Position numbers and translations under genes: made by a program. A DNA stretch of 64,000 bases from Rubellicoccus peritrichatus (GTDB lineage: Bacteria; Verrucomicrobiota; Verrucomicrobiia; Opitutales; Cerasicoccaceae): assembly GCF_033100135.1 (NCBI RefSeq), contig NZ_CP136920.1, positions 4,583,001 through 4,647,000 on the forward strand. The letters run 5' to 3'. This document shows positions 59,239 to 64,000 of the stretch, in pieces. Below the pieces are notes generated by a model, which ran no database searches, had not been told where the DNA came from, and worked only from the letters and a program-made list of their open reading frames with translations. Within the stretch, counting starts at the first letter, position 1. Every line of letters begins with the position of its first letter.

Positions 59239-60186
59239 ATGAAAACAGAAAACATCGCATCAGGAGCAAACAGCGTCAGCTTTAAAAGCAAAGGCATCAA
59301 CATCGCAGGAGTACTGTATGTTCCAGAAAACTTTGATTCAAGTAAGTCCTATGAAGGCGTTGTTATGACTCCGCCATTCCCACAGGTTAAAGATCAAGTA
59401 ATGGCAAACTATGGTCCCAAAATGGCGGAACGTGGCTATGTTGCTCTTGCCTTTGACTACAATTCGAAAGGTGAATCCGACTCCTACGAGCCGAACTTTC
59501 GCGACGACGAGAACATGACTCGCAAATGGGAAGATTTACGCAATGCGATCTCCTACCTTGGAAGCCTGTCATTTGTCGAAGGCATCAACGGGATCGGTTT
59601 CTGCGGCGGTGGAAATATCATGTCATCCACAATCATTACTGATCTGCGGGTTAAGGCATTTGCCTCCGTCAGCGCCATGATGGCCTCAGATATGATACAA
59701 TTTGCTAATCGCAATGCATTCATCCAACAAGTTAAAGCCGCGAATGCTGCACGCCAGAAAATGTTCGAGACGGGAGAGCCAGTTTCTCACGATTACTTCG
59801 GTTACGAGGATCCGGACTATCTCGAGAAAAACCCTGATTTGTCCGGAACCGTTGCAGAAGGTTACGACTATTATGGCACAGGGCGTGGGGGCAAGGAGAC
59901 GTATCCGAACTTCACCAATGTGTTGATCTCCACAGTCTTTGAAACCGCAGCAATAAATCCAGGCGAGCATTATGCAGATAAGATGATACAGCCTTACTGC
60001 GGCATTGTTGGCTCAGAAGCGGATACCGCCATCTGCACCAAAGCTTTCTTCGATAAAGTGACTTCTGAAAAAGAATATCATGAGATCAAAGGCGCAAGTC
60101 ATGTCGGCTTGTATGATATACCAGAAAATATCAATAAGGTTGTCGAGATTATCGACACGTTTTTCAAGAAGCATGGCACTATCTAA
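59239..60186 (+). CDS. Alpha/beta hydrolase (YcjY/DLH-like)
   Basis: 315 residues. Cap and core order: VLYVPENFDSSKSYEGVVMT, ALAFDYNSKGES, nucleophile elbow GIGFCGGGNIMS with Cys in place of the usual Ser, VGSEADTAIC (acid) and KGASHVGLYD (His). Cytoplasmic. Cys-type elbows are typical of dienelactone-hydrolase relatives. It heads a set with a DUF2255 protein and an AraC regulator; such sets are often horizontally shared stress or detoxification cassettes. Substrate unknown. Confidence 0.78.
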   Translation: MKTENIASGANSVSFKSKGINIAGVLYVPENFDSSKSYEGVVMTPPFPQVKDQVMANYGPKMAERGYVALAFDYNSKGESDSYEPNFRDDENMTRKWEDLRNAISYLGSLSFVEGINGIGFCGGGNIMSSTIITDLRVKAFASVSAMMASDMIQFANRNAFIQQVKAANAARQKMFETGEPVSHDYFGYEDPDYLEKNPDLSGTVAEGYDYYGTGRGGKETYPNFTNVLISTVFETAAINPGEHYADKMIQPYCGIVGSEADTAICTKAFFDKVTSEKEYHEIKGASHVGLYDIPENINKVVEIIDTFFKKHGTI

Positions 60187-60273
60187 GAGATTTATCAGTG
60201 GAATAGTGTTGGCTCATCCATTGCCAACACATCGTTTCAGAAAATTCAAACGAAGACTTGAAGGAACGCTTGA

Positions 60274-60753
60274 ATGACTACGTCTAACAAAATGACCATG
60301 ATAGTGGATCTGCCGAAACTTTTCCTTACGCAGATCATCCAGCCATTGCGCCTTTCTATTCGCAGTGCCTTACCCTATCCCGAATCGCCACAAGACTTGG
60401 CCGATCTAGTGAATGGTTCTCTAAAGCATGAAATACGCGCTGGATACACACACCGCTTCATACCCATCTTGTTCGTTACGGTTGGAGATCGTGTGTTTTG
60501 CCGACGCTATACCTACGGTGAACCATCCTGGCACAGTGCGTTTCGAGCTGATCCACCTGGACAGATCAAGCTTGATAAAACCATCGTGAATATCGAAGGC
60601 CGTGTGCCGGCTGATTTGAACGATAAAAAACCAGCCATTGACCAGGCCTATGCCGATAAGCTCAAAAAGCTTGGCGCAAGATTCATGTTGGCCGGAGCGA
60701 TTGAATCCCGCGCCCAGGAAAGTACGATGGAATTGATTTTAGATGCTAAATAA
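60274..60753 (+). CDS. DUF2255-family protein
   Basis: 159 residues. The family core is LFVTVGDRVFCRRYTYGEPS then WHSAFRADPPGQIKLDKT, related in pattern to flavin- or cofactor-binding split-barrel proteins. No signal peptide. It lies 87 bp after the alpha/beta hydrolase and 24 bp before the AraC-type regulator, probably one transcription unit. Confidence 0.65.
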   Translation: MTTSNKMTMIVDLPKLFLTQIIQPLRLSIRSALPYPESPQDLADLVNGSLKHEIRAGYTHRFIPILFVTVGDRVFCRRYTYGEPSWHSAFRADPPGQIKLDKTIVNIEGRVPADLNDKKPAIDQAYADKLKKLGARFMLAGAIESRAQESTMELILDAK

Positions 60754-60777
60754 ACTATATGCTAACGAGTTTTAGTG

Positions 60778-61698
60778 ATGACCATGCAAAGAATACATTT
60801 CACAGAACTAACGGAATTTCATAAATTCCTAGGTCTTCCTGCCCCGGAAAATCCACTGTTTTCTGTGGTCAGTGTGTCGTCACGAAAGCCAGGAAATATA
60901 ACAAGTTGTGCTGATAAGGAAATAGTGCTTAGCAGTGATTTCTACTCCATATCGCTTAAGCACATTACATCGGGTGAAATTTTTTATGGCCGGACAAAGT
61001 ATGACTGCAAAAACGGCACAATGATTTTCATGGCGCCTGAGCAGGAAGTCCGACTGGTAGGACTAAACATCGAGTCCACTGGGCGAACTATTCTGTTCCA
61101 TGAAGACTTTATCCGAGGTCACAAAATTAAAGAGGAGATCAGGAAGTACAACTATTTCAGCTATGCAGTAAATGAAGCGCTGCACTTATCTCCGAAAGAG
61201 GAACAAATGATTTCAGGACTGATTGATCAGATTGAAGCAGAATACCACAACAATCAGGACGAATTCAGTAAGGAGCTGATTCTCTCTCAGCTGGATACGT
61301 TATTGAAATACGCCAACCGTTTCTATCACCGTCAATTCCTCCACCGTAAAGAGAATAGCTCCGACTTGCTCGATAAGTTCATTGATGAAATGGAAGGCTA
61401 TATAGCAGATAATCGACAGGAAGAAAAAACCATCCCTGCAGTAGAAGACATCGCGAACGCCATGGCGATGACCCCGCGCTACCTAAGCGATGCTTTAAAA
61501 GTGGAGACAGGGAAAACAGCGATGGAAAACCTTCATTTACACCTTATCAACAAGGCAAAGGACCTGTTACTAAAACCCGACGCGACTGTTGCAACGGTTG
61601 CTTACGACCTTGGGTTCGAGTATCCACAGTATTTCGCGCGCTTATTCAAAAAGAAAACAGGCCTGACTCCAACCGAATACAGGCAGTCCTATAATTAG
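60778..61698 (+). CDS. AraC-family transcriptional regulator
   Basis: 306 residues from the ATG at 60778 (a GTG one codon earlier and an ATG at 60784 also fit). N-terminal cupin-like ligand region (GTMIFMAPEQEVRLVGLNIE), linker helix pair, then the AraC HTH (about 205-300): IPAVEDIANAMAMTPRYLSD and VATVAYDLGFEYPQYFARLF ending KKKTGLTPTEYRQ. The pattern matches regulators paired with alpha/beta hydrolases of the preceding type, so it likely controls that gene. Confidence 0.85.
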   Translation: MTMQRIHFTELTEFHKFLGLPAPENPLFSVVSVSSRKPGNITSCADKEIVLSSDFYSISLKHITSGEIFYGRTKYDCKNGTMIFMAPEQEVRLVGLNIESTGRTILFHEDFIRGHKIKEEIRKYNYFSYAVNEALHLSPKEEQMISGLIDQIEAEYHNNQDEFSKELILSQLDTLLKYANRFYHRQFLHRKENSSDLLDKFIDEMEGYIADNRQEEKTIPAVEDIANAMAMTPRYLSDALKVETGKTAMENLHLHLINKAKDLLLKPDATVATVAYDLGFEYPQYFARLFKKKTGLTPTEYRQSYN

Positions 61699-61867
61699 TG
61701 GAATTGATTCAGCGCAGTTGATCGCCTCGTAAGTGAATCAATTTGGCATTCTGGTTTCGATAAAGCAGAGTGCTAAGCACATAGCTTAAGCAGTCGCACG
61801 ATGACCGAAGAGGAACGGGGTTCCGACTGAAAACATCAAAGAACGCTCGGGGTAAACCGGGACAGCA

Positions 61868-61908
61868 CCGCAGTGGAGGGCAAGGCGCTAAGGAGTCTTG
61901 CTCTGCGG
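61868..61908. other. Structured non-coding segment in the 61699-62090 gap
   Basis: The 392-bp gap after the AraC gene has no gene. It holds CCGCAG..GGCAAG-N12-CTTGCT-CTGCGG (61868-61908, with a 5-nt bulge) and GGAAC-GGG-GTTCC (near 61815). The remainder to 62090 is a CACAGAG-type repeat. Possibly a degenerate repeat element or small RNA; no family recognised. Confidence 0.35.
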
Positions 61909-61970
61909 GTTAGGTCACAAAGAACACAAAGCGTGCACCAAGATCACCGAGCTGATCGTGATGGAGTTTG

Positions 61971-62090
61971 AACCACAGAGGCACAGAGAAGATAGAGTTT
62001 TTATCCGCAGATTATCATAGATTGGGTTATAACAATCAGATGAGCATTCTTCTTGATCTGCGAAAATCTGTGGATGGATCAAACCACAGG
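61971..62090. repeat. 'CACAGAG' dispersed intergenic element, copy 2
   Basis: Starts AACCACAGAGGCACAGAGAA, contains ATCCGCAGATT, GATCTGCGAAAATCTGTGGAT and ends AAACCACAGG, abutting the histidine kinase stop at 62091. Same word set as 56641-56825 but a different internal order, so the elements are diverged members of one family. Confidence 0.72.
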
Positions 62091-63278
62091 TCACTTGTCC
62101 TCGGTTTCGAGCATGCGGACTCGACGGGATTTGAGAGGGAATTGCAGGGTTACGATCGTTCCGGTACCTTCGCGACTGTCGATGCCGATCTGACCGCCGT
62201 GGTCCCGCATGATACGGCGAACCACCAGCATACCGAGACCGTGCCCATCCGCTTTGCTGGTGTAGTAAGGCTGAAAGACCCGCGGGAGATCATCCTGGGC
62301 AATCCCCTTCCCTGTGTCGGCGACAAAGAGAAAAACGAAGGCATCATCGACACGAACCGAGAAACGCAGCTTGCCACCGGCATCCATGGCCTCCATCGCA
62401 TTTTTCGCCACGTTGAAGAAGACCTGCTTGATCTGATGCCTGTCCCCGAGAATCATGGGCGGGGGTTCGTCAATATCGATAACCACTTCAATCCCGAGGT
62501 CCTTCATCTCTGTGGCCTGGAAGTCTAATACTTCAGTCAGGATATCCAGCAACTGCACATCCTGCAAATCGGGCAACTGTGGACGAATGGCTTGGAGAAA
62601 GTGGGTGATGATCCCGTCCAGACGCTGGACCTCTCCAATGCAAACATCGAGTGAGGAATCCATTTTTCCGGTCTGATCACATGACTCAACCTTGGCCAGT
62701 TGCCGCTTGAGCAACTGCAAGTGAATGGTGAGCGAATTCAAAGGGTTGCCGATCTCATGGGCCACCCCTGCGGCCAGATCGAAAATCGACGAGAGCCGTT
62801 CATTCTCGATCAACTCCTGAGTGGTGGCCTTTTCCTCTGAAATATCTGACAAAATCAGGGTAAAGCGGGCGCTGACCTCATCTTCCGGGCTTTCAAACGG
62901 GACGAGATAGAGCCGCACAAAACGATGCTCCGGGTAGGAAATCTCAAATTCACGGGCCACTGCAGGTAAAACCTGAGCCGGCCCTTCAGCCGTGAAGTTC
63001 AGCGATTTGGCCAGCTCGGGCACAATCCGCCAGAGGATTGCCGTGCCAACATCCTCCTCCTTCAAACCAATGACCCGACACCCTGCCTCGTTGGCATATT
63101 CGATCCGCCCCAGTTCATCGATGACCAGAATGCCTTCTTGGATCGTGTTGAAAACTGTTTCAAGGAGTGCACGCTCGCGGGCCAGTCGCTGAACCAGAAT
63201 GGTCAGGTTAACTGAGTCCAAATCGTCAACACGCCCTAAAATGCGTTCGAGATGGCTTGATTTGCGAGCTGGAGGCAT
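62091..63278 (-). CDS. Cytosolic PAS-domain sensor histidine kinase
   Basis: 395 residues with no TM. PAS domain ~40-150 (NTIQEGILVIDELGRIEYAN), HisKA with phospho-His in AAGVAHEIGNPLNSLTIHLQ, and HATPase: N box FNVAKNAMEAMD, G1 VADTGKGIA, F box, G2 GHGLGMLVVRRI. NtrB-like architecture. No response regulator is adjacent, so the partner is elsewhere. It ends directly at a dispersed repeat and is divergent from the TerB-like gene with a 73-bp gap. Confidence 0.9.
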   Translation of the reverse strand: MPPARKSSHLERILGRVDDLDSVNLTILVQRLARERALLETVFNTIQEGILVIDELGRIEYANEAGCRVIGLKEEDVGTAILWRIVPELAKSLNFTAEGPAQVLPAVAREFEISYPEHRFVRLYLVPFESPEDEVSARFTLILSDISEEKATTQELIENERLSSIFDLAAGVAHEIGNPLNSLTIHLQLLKRQLAKVESCDQTGKMDSSLDVCIGEVQRLDGIITHFLQAIRPQLPDLQDVQLLDILTEVLDFQATEMKDLGIEVVIDIDEPPPMILGDRHQIKQVFFNVAKNAMEAMDAGGKLRFSVRVDDAFVFLFVADTGKGIAQDDLPRVFQPYYTSKADGHGLGMLVVRRIMRDHGGQIGIDSREGTGTIVTLQFPLKSRRVRMLETEDK

Positions 63279-63351
63279 TTCTTTTGTAAGTTAGTTAGTT
63301 TTGTGCAAGTGTTTCGTCTAAAGCTTAAAGGTATAGACGATTTAATAACGA

Positions 63352-63750
63352 ATGGACAAGCTCCGCTTATCAGTTGTCCTGGCCCGCGCGCTCATATGTG
63401 CAGCCTGGGCGGATGACGCTATCGATCCCGGCGAAAGAGAATTCCTGGATTCCTTCCTTCGCAACATAGACGGCATCAGTGAGACGGAGAGTAAGGGCCT
63501 GCAAGCGCTTCTCGATCATCGCCCGCTTCAATCCGACATTCTCCTGACCTTTAAAGAGCTCCGTGAAGTCGCGGCCATAAAGGAAGACCGGGAGTATATT
63601 CTCGAGACGGTTCATGGCATTTTCCAGTCAGATGGCAACTTCTGCGATAAGGAAGCCAGCTTTCTCCAAACCCTCGAAAAACTGCTCAATGCGGATAATG
63701 AAAACTTCTACCAGGAAATGTCCAAGGTGCTGGAGAGTTTGAAGTTTTAG
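63352..63750 (+). CDS. TerB-like helical protein
   Basis: 132 residues, all-helical. The acidic TerB-type repeat pattern is visible twice: CAAWADDAIDPGEREFLDSF and GIFQSDGNFCDKEASFLQTL (D-G/A-x-x-D/E-x-E-x-x-F/L). TerB-like domains bind metal or act as membrane-associated stress adaptors. Shares its promoter region with the divergent histidine kinase gene. Precise role unknown. Confidence 0.65.
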   Translation: MDKLRLSVVLARALICAAWADDAIDPGEREFLDSFLRNIDGISETESKGLQALLDHRPLQSDILLTFKELREVAAIKEDREYILETVHGIFQSDGNFCDKEASFLQTLEKLLNADNENFYQEMSKVLESLKF

Positions 63751-63968
63751 GGCCAGCTGAGATTCTGGCTTAAAACTATCTTAAACGTTTATTAATCTTT
63801 GCAGAACCAATCAGAATGTGTGTTGGTCCGGCAAAAGTCCTGCCAAACTCGCTTAATCTCTAAGAAAAATTGATGCGATAACAAAGGATTGTCTCGCCTT
63901 ATTGAGTTTTACTTCTTGGTTAGGTTAATTTTCTATTAAGGAAACCTTGTACATTACTATTCCACAGA

Positions 63969-64000
63969 ATGAGCAACACTCCCCTAAGTAACGGATTACT
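63969..64000 (+). CDS. Possible start of a gene cut by the window end
   Basis: ATG followed by an open frame (MSNTPLSNGL) to the last base, with AAGGAAA ~30 bp upstream. Only ten codons are visible, so neither function nor reality can be judged. The stretch 63751-63968 shows nothing else recognisable. Confidence 0.25.
   Translation, partial: MSNTPLSNGL

Noticed and set aside
61740-61930. Cobalamin or other known riboswitch in the gap after the AraC gene
   Set aside because: Hairpins exist but no diagnostic conserved box was recognised, and the downstream gene is on the opposite strand.

Overview
The window holds a complete siphovirus-type prophage inserted in an arginine tRNA gene, followed by about 25.7 kb of bacterial chromosome. 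Chromosomal gene content points to a Gram-negative, probably marine, member of the Verrucomicrobiota (Opitutae-like). It has lpxB, a glucuronoxylan/pectin-type glycoside hydrolase locus with a XylR-like regulator, sparse Shine-Dalgarno sequences, and the dispersed 'CACAGAG' intergenic repeat often seen in environmental genomes. This assignment is inference from gene content; no rRNA is present.

Prophage (2491-38278, unit length 35,738 bp). Nearly all genes run on the minus strand, from the tRNA side leftward. Next to the intact tRNA-Arg (38229-38305) lie the integrase, two unknown genes, a divergent pair of ribbon-helix-helix (RHH) proteins, a phage-encoded REC-domain response regulator, and an Xre-type repressor (the main plus-strand gene). 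Leftward come small early genes (34.4-32.3 kb), a structured non-coding stretch (31.9-32.3 kb), a clamp-loader-like AAA+ protein, and three neighbouring replication/recombination genes full of single-base frameshifts (27.5-30.6 kb). These are followed by a primase/RepA-like ATPase with an inverted-repeat cluster, RusA, a lambda-like packaging module (Nu1-A-W-like-B), a fused protease-capsid gene, neck and tail genes with a 418-aa tape measure, large tail/fibre proteins, and a lysis-like set (holin and spanin candidates, no recognisable endolysin).

Bases 1-2540 exactly repeat 35739-38278, and position 2540 joins the integrase end to the far end of the phage. This is an attP-type junction, so either two prophages lie in tandem or the assembly ran round a circular phage form.

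Chromosome (38.3-64 kb). In order: beta-carbonic anhydrase; a three-gene minus operon (DinB-like, NRDE/TANGO2-like, and an alpha/beta-hydrolase + DedA + ATP-grasp fusion); a predicted outer-membrane barrel; a GDSL esterase; a uronate/glucuronoxylan locus (XylR-like regulator, SDR reductase, mannonate dehydratase UxuA, GH115 alpha-glucuronidase, GH28); NADP-type glutamate dehydrogenase; a GH13 amylase with four N-terminal repeats; lpxB with a Gfo/Idh/MocA oxidoreductase; an alpha/beta hydrolase, DUF2255 and AraC set; and a cytosolic PAS histidine kinase divergent from a TerB-like protein.
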